From: an uncultured Coriobacteriaceae bacterium
Lineage (GTDB): Bacteria; Actinomycetota; Coriobacteriia; Coriobacteriales; Eggerthellaceae
DNA: 13,413 nucleotides
NCBI GenBank assembly: GCA_900550385.1
Contig: URRZ01000060.1
Location: forward strand, 1 to 13,413
Direction of reading: 5' to 3'
In this document: positions 6,025-12,876 of the stretch, one piece after another
Layout: each line of letters begins with the position of its first letter
Position numbering within the stretch: the first letter of the stretch is position 1
Position numbers and translations under genes: made by a program
Notes under the pieces: model-generated
What the model was told of the DNA's origin: nothing
Database searches by the model: none
Seen by the model: the letters and a program-made list of their open reading frames with translations, nothing else

Positions 6025-6048
6025 TCCGCTGATCGTCAGATCAGCGGA
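6025..6048 (-). other. Hairpin spanning the leuS stop codon
   Basis: TCCGCTGATC (6025-6034) is exactly complementary to 6039-6048, with the loop GTCA. The leuS TGA (6043-6041) lies inside the stem. No T run follows, so termination at this site is not supported. It could stabilise the 3' end of the leuS message. Confidence 0.6.
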
Positions 6049-8605
6049 CCACCACGTTGACCAGGCGGCCGGGAACCACGATGGCCTTCTTGACCTCCTT
6101 GCCGGCGATGGCCTGCTCGACGGCTGCCAAGCCGGCGGCGCGCACCTCGTCCTCGGGGGCGTCGGCGGCCACCATGATGCGGGCCTTCACCTTGCCGTTC
6201 ACCTGGACGGCGATCTCCACCTCGTCGGCCTTGGCCATCTCGGGGTCGAACGCGGGCCACGCCTCGGAGTGCACCGAGCCCTCGCGGCCAAGCGCGGCGT
6301 GCCACAGCTCCTCGGCCCAATGCGGGGCGATGGGCGCCATCAGCTTCACGAGCGTCTCGGCCAAGTCGATGTCGAACGCCTGGGCGTGATCGCACGAGCG
6401 GCGCTGCTCAAGCGACGTCTTGCGCAGGTAGTCGCCCACCGCGTTGGACAGCTCCATGATGGCGGCGATGGCGGTGTTGAAGTTGTTGCGGTCGAAGTCC
6501 TCGGCCACCTTGCCCACCACGCGATGGCGCTCGCGCAGCACGGTCTTGGCGACCTCGTGGGCCTGCTCGGTGGAAACCTCCTCGCCGGCGAACAGCGTCT
6601 CATCGTCGGCGGCGCCTGCCAGGTCGAACACCTGGCGCCACACGCGGTTGAGGAACTTGTAGATGCCCGCCAGGCCGTCCTCGTTCCACAGCTTCTCCTT
6701 GTCCGGAGGGCCCATGAACAGCATGGTGGCGCGCACAGCATCGGCGCCGTAACCGGCGATCATGTCCTCGGGCGACACGACGTTGCCCTTGGACTTGCTC
6801 ATCACGTCGCCGTGCGAATCCAGCACCATGCCCTGGCACAGCAGGTTCTTGAACGGCTCGTCGAAATCCAGCATGCCCGCATCGCGCAGCACCTTGGTGA
6901 AGAAACGGCTGTACAGCAGGTGCAGGATGGCGTGCTCGATGCCGCCGATGTACTGGTCCACCGGCAGCCAGTGGTTGGCGTCGGCCGGATCGAACGGCGC
7001 CTGGTCGTTGTGCGGATCGGTGTAGCGCATGTAGTACCAGCTGGAGCACGTGAACGTGTCCATGGTGTCGGTCTCGCGACGGGCCGGGGCGCCGCACACG
7101 GGGCAGGTGCACTTGGCGAACTCCTCGTGCGTTGCCAGCGTCTCGCCGGCGGACAGGTCGATGTCCTCGGGCAGCATCACGGGCAGGTCCTCCTCGGGCA
7201 CCGGCACCACGCCGCAGTACTCGCAGTGGATGGCCGGGATGGGGTTTCCCCAGTAGCGCTGGCGGCTGATCAGCCAGTCGCGCAGGCGGAACTCCACCTT
7301 GCGGCGGCCGGTGCCGGCCGCTTCCAGGTCGGCGACGATGGCCGCCTCGCCGTCGGAATGCTTGCCGCCCACCATGCCGGTGTACTTGCCGGACTGCACC
7401 AGGATGCCCTCGGCGGCGTAGGCAGCTTCCCAATCAACGGACGTCACCACGCGACCCTGCTCGTCCTTGAGCTGGGGATACAGCGGATCGTCCTCGCCCA
7501 GGATGATGGGGATGATGGGCAGGTCGTACTTGCGGGCGAACTCGAAGTCGCGCTGGTCGCCGCAGGGCACGGCCATGACCGCGCCGGTGCCGTAGTCGGC
7601 CACCACGTAGTCGGCCACCCACACGGGCACCTGCTCGCCGTTGATGGGGTTTATCATGTAGCGGCCCGTGAACACGCCGTGCTTCTCGCGGTCGCCCTGG
7701 GCGCGCTCGACGGCGCTCACCTTCTTGGCGGCCTCGGCGAACTCCATGACTTCCTGCTCGCGCTCGGTGCCGGACACCAGGTCATGCAGGCCGGCGTATT
7801 CGGGCGCCAGCACGAAGAAGCTGCAGCCGAACAACGTGTCGGCGCGGGTGGTGAACACGGTGATCTTGGTCTCGGCGTCCTCCTTGCCCTCGAGCGGGGC
7901 CAGCGTGAAGTCCACCTCGGCGCCCTCGGAGCGGCCGATCCAGTTGGCCTGCTGCTGCTTGACGCGCTCGGGCCAACCGTCCAGCTGGTCCAAGTCGTCC
8001 AGCAGCTCCTGGGCGTAGTCGGTGATCTTGAAGTACCACTGGGTCAGGTCGCGCTTCTCCACCTCGGAGTCGCATCTCCAGCAGCGGCCCTCGGTGACCT
8101 GCTCGTTGGCCAGCACCGTCTTGCAGCCGGGGCACCAGTTCACCGGGCTGTTGCGGCGCTCCACCAGACCGCGCTTCCAGAACTGCAGGAAGATCCACTG
8201 GCCCCAACGGTAGTACTCGGGGTCGCACGCCACCACGGTGCGGTCCCAATCGTAGCTGAAGCCCATGCGCTTGAAGCTGGCCTTCTGCGTCTCGATGTTG
8301 GCGTAGGTCCACTTGGCGGGATGGCTGTGGTGCTTGATGGCCGCGTTCTCGGCCGGCAGGCCGAACGCGTCCCAGCCCATGGGGTGCAGCACGTTGAACC
8401 CGCGCATGCGCGAATAGCGGGCGATCACGTCGCCGTAGGTGTAGTTGCTCACATGCCCCATGTGGATGTCGCCGGAGGGGTACGGGAACATCTCCAGCAC
8501 GTACTTCTTGGGCTTGGAGTCGTCCTTCTCCACCTTGTTCTGGCCGGTTTCCTCCCACACCTTCTGCCAGCGGGGCTCCAACTCATGCGGGTTGTACTGT
8601 TTCAT
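6041..8605 (-). CDS. leuS: Leucyl-tRNA synthetase (leucine--tRNA ligase)
   Basis: Class I synthetase that charges tRNA-Leu and edits misacylated products; cytosolic, essential. From the ATG at 8605 the protein is 854 aa, normal for bacterial LeuRS. The first class I motif is HMGH at residues 48-51 (FPYPSGDIHMGH) and the second is MSKSKGN at 602-608. A zinc-type site, CPGC (158-161) with CWRC (175-178), sits in the inserted region. The CP1 editing domain shows TTRADTLFG and GTGAVMAVPCGDQRDFEFA, with Asp350 and Asp353 conserved; the usual His before the first Asp is Gly349. The frame stays open upstream to 8785. An ATG at 8635 is possible, but starting at MKQYNPHELEPRW matches the family N-terminus. 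Neither start has a strong Shine-Dalgarno site. Confidence 0.97.
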   Translation of the reverse strand: MKQYNPHELEPRWQKVWEETGQNKVEKDDSKPKKYVLEMFPYPSGDIHMGHVSNYTYGDVIARYSRMRGFNVLHPMGWDAFGLPAENAAIKHHSHPAKWTYANIETQKASFKRMGFSYDWDRTVVACDPEYYRWGQWIFLQFWKRGLVERRNSPVNWCPGCKTVLANEQVTEGRCWRCDSEVEKRDLTQWYFKITDYAQELLDDLDQLDGWPERVKQQQANWIGRSEGAEVDFTLAPLEGKEDAETKITVFTTRADTLFGCSFFVLAPEYAGLHDLVSGTEREQEVMEFAEAAKKVSAVERAQGDREKHGVFTGRYMINPINGEQVPVWVADYVVADYGTGAVMAVPCGDQRDFEFARKYDLPIIPIILGEDDPLYPQLKDEQGRVVTSVDWEAAYAAEGILVQSGKYTGMVGGKHSDGEAAIVADLEAAGTGRRKVEFRLRDWLISRQRYWGNPIPAIHCEYCGVVPVPEEDLPVMLPEDIDLSAGETLATHEEFAKCTCPVCGAPARRETDTMDTFTCSSWYYMRYTDPHNDQAPFDPADANHWLPVDQYIGGIEHAILHLLYSRFFTKVLRDAGMLDFDEPFKNLLCQGMVLDSHGDVMSKSKGNVVSPEDMIAGYGADAVRATMLFMGPPDKEKLWNEDGLAGIYKFLNRVWRQVFDLAGAADDETLFAGEEVSTEQAHEVAKTVLRERHRVVGKVAEDFDRNNFNTAIAAIMELSNAVGDYLRKTSLEQRRSCDHAQAFDIDLAETLVKLMAPIAPHWAEELWHAALGREGSVHSEAWPAFDPEMAKADEVEIAVQVNGKVKARIMVAADAPEDEVRAAGLAAVEQAIAGKEVKKAIVVPGRLVNVVVR

Positions 8606-8726
8606 GGTGACAGCTTTCTTCGCGGTGCCTGACATCCTGTTTCGCCGCAGTCCGTGCCAAAGGACGGGAGCCCGCCCCCGTCGTGGCGCCACGAACCGCA
8701 ACTTGCATTCGCAACGCTTCATTATA
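8606..8726 (-). promoter_or_regulatory. leuS promoter -10 box and structured leader
   Basis: On the minus strand TATATAATG contains the consensus -10 TATAAT (8726-8721). No recognisable -35 lies 16-18 nt upstream. Transcription from here would give a leader of about 110 nt. It contains the perfect palindrome CGTGGCGCCACG (8682-8693) and a GACGGG/CCCGTC hairpin (8663-8668 with 8677-8682). A T-box leader was considered because this is an aminoacyl-tRNA synthetase gene, but the conserved T-box sequence is absent and no terminator follows. Confidence 0.55.
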
Positions 8727-8797
8727 TAGGCAGATGGGCCCGATGCGGGGACGGAGGCGCCAGCTTCCGATGGATATGCATCCATTTAAAATCGGTA

Positions 8798-8828
8798 TCG
8801 AGATAATGATATAATTCGAATATCTTGA
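8798..8828 (+). promoter_or_regulatory. Promoter and operator-like repeat of the Phd/YefM-RelE operon
   Basis: TATAAT at 8810-8815 is a consensus -10 box, 41 nt before the start codon. The -35 is unclear (TTTAAA at 8785-8790 would need a 19-nt spacer). TCGAGATA (8798-8805) and TATCTTGA (8821-8828) form an inverted repeat (7 of 8) flanking the -10 box, and the palindrome ATTCGAAT (8814-8821) lies inside. Symmetric sites over the core promoter are the usual place for Phd/YefM autorepression. Confidence 0.6.
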
Positions 8829-8856
8829 ATCGGAGCATCATGAGGAGGGATTCCCC

Positions 8857-9195
8857 ATGCCGACCATCATCCCTTCGGCGGATCTGCGAAACCGCTACGC
8901 CGAAATCGAGAAGCTCGCAAAGGAAACCCGCGAGCCCATCTACCTCACGAAGAACGGACGGGGCAGCCTCGTCTTCATGGATATCGACGCCTTCGAATCG
9001 TATCAGGTCGACATCGCCTGGAAGCGCTATGCGGAGCAGGCGCTTGCGGAAGCCGAAGAGCATGAGCGTTCCGGCGCCGCCGTCTACACGGATGTCGAGA
9101 CGGCTTTCGAAGAGCTTCTATCCGAACCCTTCGAGCACGCCGACGCGCCCGGCGCGCAACGCGGTCCCGGGCTGGCAGTCCATGCTTCGGCGTAA
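8857..9195 (+). CDS. Phd/YefM-family antitoxin
   Basis: 112-aa antitoxin of a type II module, expected to bind its own promoter through the N-terminal domain and to cover the toxin with its C-terminal tail. The N-terminal half is typical: MPTIIPSADLRNRYAEIEKL (1-20), then KETREPIYLTKNGRGSLVFM (22-41) and DIDAFESYQ. Residues 54-90 form an acidic helix (KRYAEQALAEAEEHE). The last 20 residues are less conserved in style and overlap the toxin reading frame. GAGGAGGG at 8842-8849 gives a strong ribosome binding site 7 nt before the ATG. Its stop lies 14 nt inside the toxin gene, as expected for a coupled antitoxin-toxin pair. Confidence 0.92.
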   Translation: MPTIIPSADLRNRYAEIEKLAKETREPIYLTKNGRGSLVFMDIDAFESYQVDIAWKRYAEQALAEAEEHERSGAAVYTDVETAFEELLSEPFEHADAPGAQRGPGLAVHASA

Positions 9196-9499
9196 AGTCC
9201 TCCTGCTCGATGACGCGATGGAAGACCTGAGGGAGATCCGCGCGTACGTGTATCGAGCATCCCGTTCCGAGCAGGTGGCGAACTCCTATTTGAAGAAGAT
9301 CCGAACCCGCTTGAGATCCCTTGAATACACAGCGGAGGCGCAGCCGCGTTTCTACCGTTCCGACGGAACGGATTCCGGCTACCGCTTCATCCCCGTCGAG
9401 AGGCATGTCGCATTCTTCGCCTTGGAAGATGGCGAGGTCCATGTGAAGCGCGTGCTCCATCAGCGCATGGACGGCGGCTTCTGGATCGGCAGGATGTAG
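9182..9499 (+). CDS. RelE/ParE-family toxin
   Basis: 105-aa basic protein of the RelE/ParE superfamily; members cleave mRNA at the ribosome or inhibit gyrase, and which applies here cannot be told. Visible features are the N-terminal strand and helix MLRRKVLLLDDAMEDLREI, YVYRASRSEQVANSYLKKI (22-40), then GYRFIPVERHVAFFAL (66-81) and EVHVKRVLHQRMD (85-97), the conserved closing strands. The ATG at 9182 overlaps the antitoxin stop by 14 nt and has no clear Shine-Dalgarno site, so its translation probably depends on that of the antitoxin. The frame is open further upstream, but that part is the antitoxin gene in another frame. A convergent gene follows after 53 nt. Confidence 0.9.
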   Translation: MLRRKVLLLDDAMEDLREIRAYVYRASRSEQVANSYLKKIRTRLRSLEYTAEAQPRFYRSDGTDSGYRFIPVERHVAFFALEDGEVHVKRVLHQRMDGGFWIGRM

Positions 9500-9501
9500 C
9501 A

Positions 9502-9541
9502 CGCCGCCGAATCGGCGTCGGCGGCGCAGCCGGGCGCCGGC
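9502..9541. terminator. Paired hairpins in the convergent gap after the toxin gene
   Basis: CGCCGCCGA (9502-9510) pairs with 9518-9526 around a 7-nt loop, and GCCGG (9529-9533) pairs with 9537-9541. The hairpins fill the 53-nt gap between the toxin stop and the end of the UroD-fold gene. No T run follows closely on either strand (the nearest is CTTT at 9551), so termination is likely from position but not proven. Confidence 0.45.
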
Positions 9542-9552
9542 GACGTCTCGCT

Positions 9553-10611
9553 TTAACCGGCGTAGTACTGGCGCGCCAGGCGGTAGATCGCCTTGGTGAA
9601 CGTCATGTTGAAGGCGCGGTCGTCGATGTAGATGCGCTTGTCCTTGTAGTAGTCGAAGAACTCCGCCGCCAAAGCCTCGATCTCCTCGTCGGTGGCGCCC
9701 TCCGGGATCGCCGGCGGCATGACGCCGAACATCAGCTGGTCGCTGTACTCCGCCGCCAGCTTGCGCTTGTCGTTGAGCTCCTGGCCGTTCCACATATCGG
9801 CCCCGGCCTTGATCATCAGCGGGACGTTGGGCTCGTTCATGCCGCAGCTGTGGAACTCGAAGAAGGCGCCCTTGTCGTGGACGTGCTTGACCAGGCGGCT
9901 CAGATGCGGCACCACCATCTCGTCGATCGTCTGCACGCTGAAGAACGGGGCGTTCTGGGTGCCCCAGTCGTCGTGCCACAGGAACAGCTCGGGCTGGTAG
10001 GCATCCCATGCATGGTCCACCACCTTGATGTACAGGTCGGTCAGCGCCTCGAAGAACTCGTGCACGGCGTCCACGCAGTCCTCGTCGATCATCGAGATGG
10101 CGGCCTCGTCCACCTCCAGAACCGACATCAGGCGCTCCCAGTACCCCGTGGTCATGCGGAACGTCAGGAAGCGCTCCGGATCCTTGAACGAGGCGTTGAT
10201 GCGCGCGCTTTCCTCCCAATCGTAGGAATCGACGTCGGGGAACTCCAGGTCGCGCCAATCGTTGATGTCGTCCAGCGGAGCCGCGCCGGGGCGGTTGGTG
10301 GCGCCGCGGACCTTGTCGTCGTAGACCCATTCGACCCCGAACCAGCCGATGGGGTTGTACTCCTCGGGCTTCAGCGCGCCCAACGCGTCGGTCGCCATGC
10401 GGCGCGCGATGGCGTCAGGCAGGATGCGCGGCGAGAACGCCTGCGTGTCGGAGACGAACGGGATCCAGCAGGGGGTCTCGTGGCGAAGGACGCGCAGCAG
10501 GTTCTCCTTGGGGGTGATGGGGGTGTTGAACCGGGGCTTCGTGGGCGAATAGGGGTACGAACCCGATTTCTCGCCGATGACTTCCAGCTCGCTCTCGTCG
10601 AATGGTTGCAT
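9553..10611 (-). CDS. Uroporphyrinogen decarboxylase (UroD)-fold protein, MtaA/CmuA-like
   Basis: 352-aa cytosolic TIM-barrel protein. The UroD superfamily includes heme-pathway HemE and corrinoid-dependent methyltransferases. Family features are KENLLRVLRHETPCWIPF (35-52), LWHDDWGTQNAPFFS (211-225), FFEFHSCGMNEPNVP (250-264) and FGVMPPAIPEGATDEEI (295-311). The H254-x-C256 pair matches the first two zinc ligands of MtaA/MtbA methyltransferases, but no third Cys appears in the C-terminal part, and HemE's N-terminal substrate motifs are absent. A methyltransferase-related role is therefore more likely than heme synthesis, with a variant metal site. AAGGAGGG 8 nt before the ATG at 10611 fixes the start. 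No corrinoid protein or activator gene lies in the window, so it is an orphan here. Confidence 0.85.
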   Translation of the reverse strand: MQPFDESELEVIGEKSGSYPYSPTKPRFNTPITPKENLLRVLRHETPCWIPFVSDTQAFSPRILPDAIARRMATDALGALKPEEYNPIGWFGVEWVYDDKVRGATNRPGAAPLDDINDWRDLEFPDVDSYDWEESARINASFKDPERFLTFRMTTGYWERLMSVLEVDEAAISMIDEDCVDAVHEFFEALTDLYIKVVDHAWDAYQPELFLWHDDWGTQNAPFFSVQTIDEMVVPHLSRLVKHVHDKGAFFEFHSCGMNEPNVPLMIKAGADMWNGQELNDKRKLAAEYSDQLMFGVMPPAIPEGATDEEIEALAAEFFDYYKDKRIYIDDRAFNMTFTKAIYRLARQYYAG

Positions 10612-11043
10612 GGTGGCAACCCTCCTTCCGATCTTCGCCTGCGGCGCCTGGATCGCAGCCCGCGTCGCCTCTGCTCCAACAGCGAGAAGGATACCAGCCC
10701 TCAACCCCCGAGGATTCGGGCGCGTTGCATATGGCGACCGGCTCCGGTAGTGCGTTTCGCACGAAAGGTGCCCCGGGAAGCCGCGGAGGGATCGACGCAG
10801 ATGGCGGCCTCGCTTTGGAAGTGGGCATTTCGGGTCGAAGGGAAGGCGGAGGGGCGCCCCGCCCGGCCGATGCGCCGAAAACGCCGCCGCCCCCTCGCCA
10901 ACGGCCGCACGCCGACGGTGGACGAAATGCACACGCGATCCCGCCAAGTCTGTGCAATTTTCGCCAGCGCTCCCAAAACGCCCGCCGCACGAGGTCCCCT
11001 GCCGGGCGCACCGAAGGGCCGGCTTTCGCCCGTTTTGCCGTTT

Positions 11044-11076
11044 CGCCTGATGAGCGACCCTTGCGCCCATCAGGCG
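11044..11076. other. Strong intergenic hairpin
   Basis: CGCCTGATG (11044-11052) pairs exactly with 11068-11076. After one mismatch, GCG and CGC extend the stem, leaving the loop ACCCTTG. No T run follows, so it is not a typical terminator. It lies 48 nt upstream of the first phased GATTC repeat. Function unknown; an RNA structure or a palindromic element is possible. Confidence 0.6.
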
Positions 11077-11091
11077 CTGCTGGCGTTATGC

Positions 11092-11152
11092 GATTCGCGC
11101 GCCCGGTCAAAACGATTCCGAATACCCCTTGAAAGGATTCCGAATACGATTC
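11092..11152 (+). promoter_or_regulatory. Phased GATTC repeats upstream of nhaD
   Basis: GATTC occurs at 11092, 11114 and 11136, exactly 22 nt (about two helical turns) apart, and again at 11148. The second and third copies extend to the identical 12-mer GATTCCGAATAC (11114-11125 and 11136-11147), which contains the small palindrome ATTCCGAAT. The array ends 28 to 44 nt before the candidate -10 boxes, a position suited to an activator binding several sites on one face of the helix. The regulator is unknown. Confidence 0.6.
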
Positions 11153-11166
11153 AATCGATGTCGTTC

Positions 11167-11201
11167 CGGCATGCCGAATTACAATACCGAGATGCTAGTA
11201 T
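11167..11201 (+). promoter_or_regulatory. Candidate nhaD promoter
   Basis: Two -10-like hexamers are present: TACAAT (11180-11185) and TAGTAT (11196-11201). Neither has a good -35. The perfect palindrome CGGCATGCCG (11167-11176) sits in the -10/-35 spacer of the first and may be an operator. The ribosome binding site GGGAAAGGGA precedes the ATG at 11233. Confidence 0.4.
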
Positions 11202-11232
11202 TTGATCACCGCCAACTAGGGAAAGGGACGCT

Positions 11233-12618
11233 ATGGAACTAGGAGATACGCTGCCGATTTGGAGCATCATCCCCTTCGTGGGCATGCTTCTGTCGATCGC
11301 CATCTTCCCGCTCGTCAAAGGCGAATGGTGGGAGAAGCACCAGCTGCACGTCGCAGCGTTTTGGGCGTTGGTGTTCCTAGTGCCCTTCACGGCGGTGTAC
11401 GGATTCGGCGTGACCTACGAGCAGCTGCTCGAATCGGTCGTGGTGGATTACATTCCCTTCATCGTCCTGCTGCTCGGCCTGTTCGTCGTGACCGGCGGCA
11501 TCCATGTTGTGGGAACCATCAAAGGATCCACGCGCAATAACGTCATCATGCTGGCAATCGGCACGTTCCTGGCAAGCTGGATCGGCACCACCGGCGCCGC
11601 CATGCTGCTCATCCGCCCCGTGCTGCGCGCGAACATCTGGCGCAAGCACAAGGCGCATATCGTGGTCTTCTTCATCTTCCTGGTCGCCAACATCGGCGGC
11701 TGCCTGACCCCGCTCGGCGATCCGCCGCTGTTCCTGGGATACCTGCGCGGCATCCCGTTCTTCTGGACGCTGGAGCACATCTGGCCCCTGCTGCTGCTCA
11801 ACACGGTGCTGCTTCTGGGCATCTACGTCCTCATCGACCGTCACTTCGTGAAAAAGGAAGGCAAAGAGGGTCTCGAGCGCTTCGAATTGCTGGATGCCGC
11901 AGACGAGCGCACCCCCATCCGCATCGAAGGCAAGCGCAACATCATCTTCCTCGCCATCATCATCATCGCCGTGATCCTGAACGGATCCATTCCGCAGGTT
12001 GACGCGTTCATCGATCCCGCCACGGGCTCGACGTTCGGCATCTGGCTTTCCAGCCATGTGCATCTGGGCATGGAGTACTTCATCCAGATCGCGCTGATCC
12101 TGTTCGCCGCAGCGCTTTCGATGAAGTTCACGCCCAAGCCCGTGCGCGAGTCCAATCATTTCGAGTGGGGCCCCATCGCGGAAGTGGCGAAGCTGTTCAT
12201 CGGCATCTTCATCACGATGATTCCCGCGCTGGCCATCCTGCGCGCGCACGGAGCGGATCTCGGCATCGACACACCGCTGGAGTTCTTCTGGGCGACCGGT
12301 GCCCTCTCCAGTTTCCTGGACAACTCCCCCACCTACGTGGTGTTCCTCACTGCGGCAGGCTCGTTGGGAGTGGAAGGCGGCGCGGCGGCGGTGCTCACCA
12401 CGGTGGGCGCGGTTGCCCCCGAGATCCTGCTGGCGATATCCGCGGGCGCCGTGTTCATGGGCGCCAACACCTACATCGGCAACGCCCCCAACTTCATGGT
12501 GAAGAACATCGCCGAAAGCGCCGAAGTGAAGATGCCCAGCTTCTTCGGCTACATGGGCTGGTCGCTTTGCATCCTCATACCCGTGTTCATCATCGACACG
12601 GTGATATTCTTCCTGTAG
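11233..12618 (+). CDS. NhaD-type sodium:proton antiporter (ion transporter superfamily)
   Basis: 461-aa inner-membrane protein with about eleven hydrophobic segments, related to NhaD and the CitMHS/ArsB superfamily; expected to export Na+ in exchange for H+. Conserved re-entrant motifs occur in both halves: ASWIGTTGAAMLLIRPVL (114-131) and NIGGCLTPLGDPPLFLG (153-169), then SSFLDNSPTY (359-368) and GANTYIGNAPNFMVK (410-424). Asp163 and Asp363 are candidate ion-binding acidic residues. A charged loop at about 205-235 links the halves. AAAGGG near 11222-11227 supports the start. Monocistronic, with a strong terminator downstream. Some relatives carry citrate or other anions, so substrate is inferred from the closest motif style. 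A sodium role would complement the sodium-driven AGCS symporter earlier in the window. Confidence 0.9.
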   Translation: MELGDTLPIWSIIPFVGMLLSIAIFPLVKGEWWEKHQLHVAAFWALVFLVPFTAVYGFGVTYEQLLESVVVDYIPFIVLLLGLFVVTGGIHVVGTIKGSTRNNVIMLAIGTFLASWIGTTGAAMLLIRPVLRANIWRKHKAHIVVFFIFLVANIGGCLTPLGDPPLFLGYLRGIPFFWTLEHIWPLLLLNTVLLLGIYVLIDRHFVKKEGKEGLERFELLDAADERTPIRIEGKRNIIFLAIIIIAVILNGSIPQVDAFIDPATGSTFGIWLSSHVHLGMEYFIQIALILFAAALSMKFTPKPVRESNHFEWGPIAEVAKLFIGIFITMIPALAILRAHGADLGIDTPLEFFWATGALSSFLDNSPTYVVFLTAAGSLGVEGGAAAVLTTVGAVAPEILLAISAGAVFMGANTYIGNAPNFMVKNIAESAEVKMPSFFGYMGWSLCILIPVFIIDTVIFFL

Positions 12619-12644
12619 CATCGCCGACCCGATCCGCCTGCCTC

Positions 12645-12686
12645 CCGAGCCCCGCCGCGCACCGTCGCTGCGGGGCTCGGCGTTTT
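12645..12686 (+). terminator. Intrinsic terminator of the nhaD-like gene
   Basis: CCGAGCCCCGC (12645-12655) pairs exactly with 12670-12680, and the inner GCG (12657-12659) pairs with CGC (12666-12668). TTTT follows at 12683-12686. It lies 26 nt after the stop codon. Confidence 0.88.
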
Positions 12687-12795
12687 CCGCGATGCCTTCC
12701 GCCGATGCCGTCGGCGCCTCCGCCGCATCCGCAAGCCCGTTGGGACGATTGTATGGCTTCCCCGTGTTCGAATCGTGAGGGGGCGGACCCGACGG

Positions 12796-12801
12796 TATAA
12801 T
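12796..12801 (+). promoter_or_regulatory. -10 box of the flippase-like gene
   Basis: GACGGTATAATCG contains the consensus TATAAT at 12796-12801. The -35 region 17 nt upstream (TCGTGA) is poor, so the promoter may need an activator. It would give a leader of about 65 nt containing the mini-ORF at 12859-12876. Confidence 0.6.
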
Positions 12802-12839
12802 CGCTAGGAACGACACGCGCCCACAGGCGCACCACCTGC

Positions 12840-12876
12840 GAGGAGGCACGGCGGCGGCATGCCGCGCAAACCATGA
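12840..12876 (+). promoter_or_regulatory. Ribosome binding site and five-codon upstream ORF (MPRKP)
   Basis: The only strong Shine-Dalgarno sequence before the last gene, GAGGAGG at 12840-12846, is 26 nt from that gene's ATG, too far for direct use. It is 12 nt from an ATG at 12859 that encodes MPRKP and stops at TGA 12874-12876, overlapping the main start as ATGA. Ribosomes may translate the mini-ORF and reinitiate. Confidence 0.45.

Larger units (their letters stand above)
10612..11232. other. 621-base gene-poor interval between the UroD-fold and nhaD genes
   Basis: No gene with recognisable protein features, start signals or family similarity was seen on either strand. The long open frames are Arg/Pro/Ala-rich, as expected from high GC. 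Contents: a possible extended -10 for the UroD-fold gene (minus strand TGGTATCCT, hexamer 10693-10688); a weak terminator-like stem 11003-11008/11027-11032 followed by TTTT; a strong hairpin at 11044-11076; the phased GATTC repeats at 11092-11152; and the nhaD promoter region. No cobalamin riboswitch signature was found. Confidence 0.6.

Noticed and set aside
5881..6030. tRNA or other known structured RNA in the leuS-truA gap
   Set aside because: No cloverleaf, TTCGANNC arm or CCA end. The symmetric nested arms do not match tRNA, tmRNA, 6S or RNase P features.
5966..8632. 888-codon open frame on the + strand
   Set aside because: It lies entirely antisense to leuS, whose motifs and length are unmistakable. 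The translation is His/Val/Gly/Leu-rich low-complexity, as expected from high-GC antisense frames.
8606..8726. T-box riboswitch upstream of leuS
   Set aside because: The conserved T-box sequence and a terminator/antiterminator pair are absent. CGTGGCGCCACG is only a palindrome, and no specifier loop could be assigned.
10612..10760. Cobalamin riboswitch before the UroD-fold (possibly corrinoid-linked) gene
   Set aside because: No B12-box-like sequence or suitable long-range pairing was seen on the minus strand.
10415..11110. Long minus-strand open frames upstream of the UroD-fold gene, including the N-terminal extension of its own frame to 11070
   Set aside because: Strong AAGGAGGG before the ATG at 10611 fixes the start. 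The upstream residues are Arg/Pro/Ser-rich without domain features.
9850..11205. 451-codon open frame on the + strand
   Set aside because: Antisense to the UroD-fold gene, then running through the gene-poor interval. No motifs, no plausible start signal, composition typical of a GC shadow frame.
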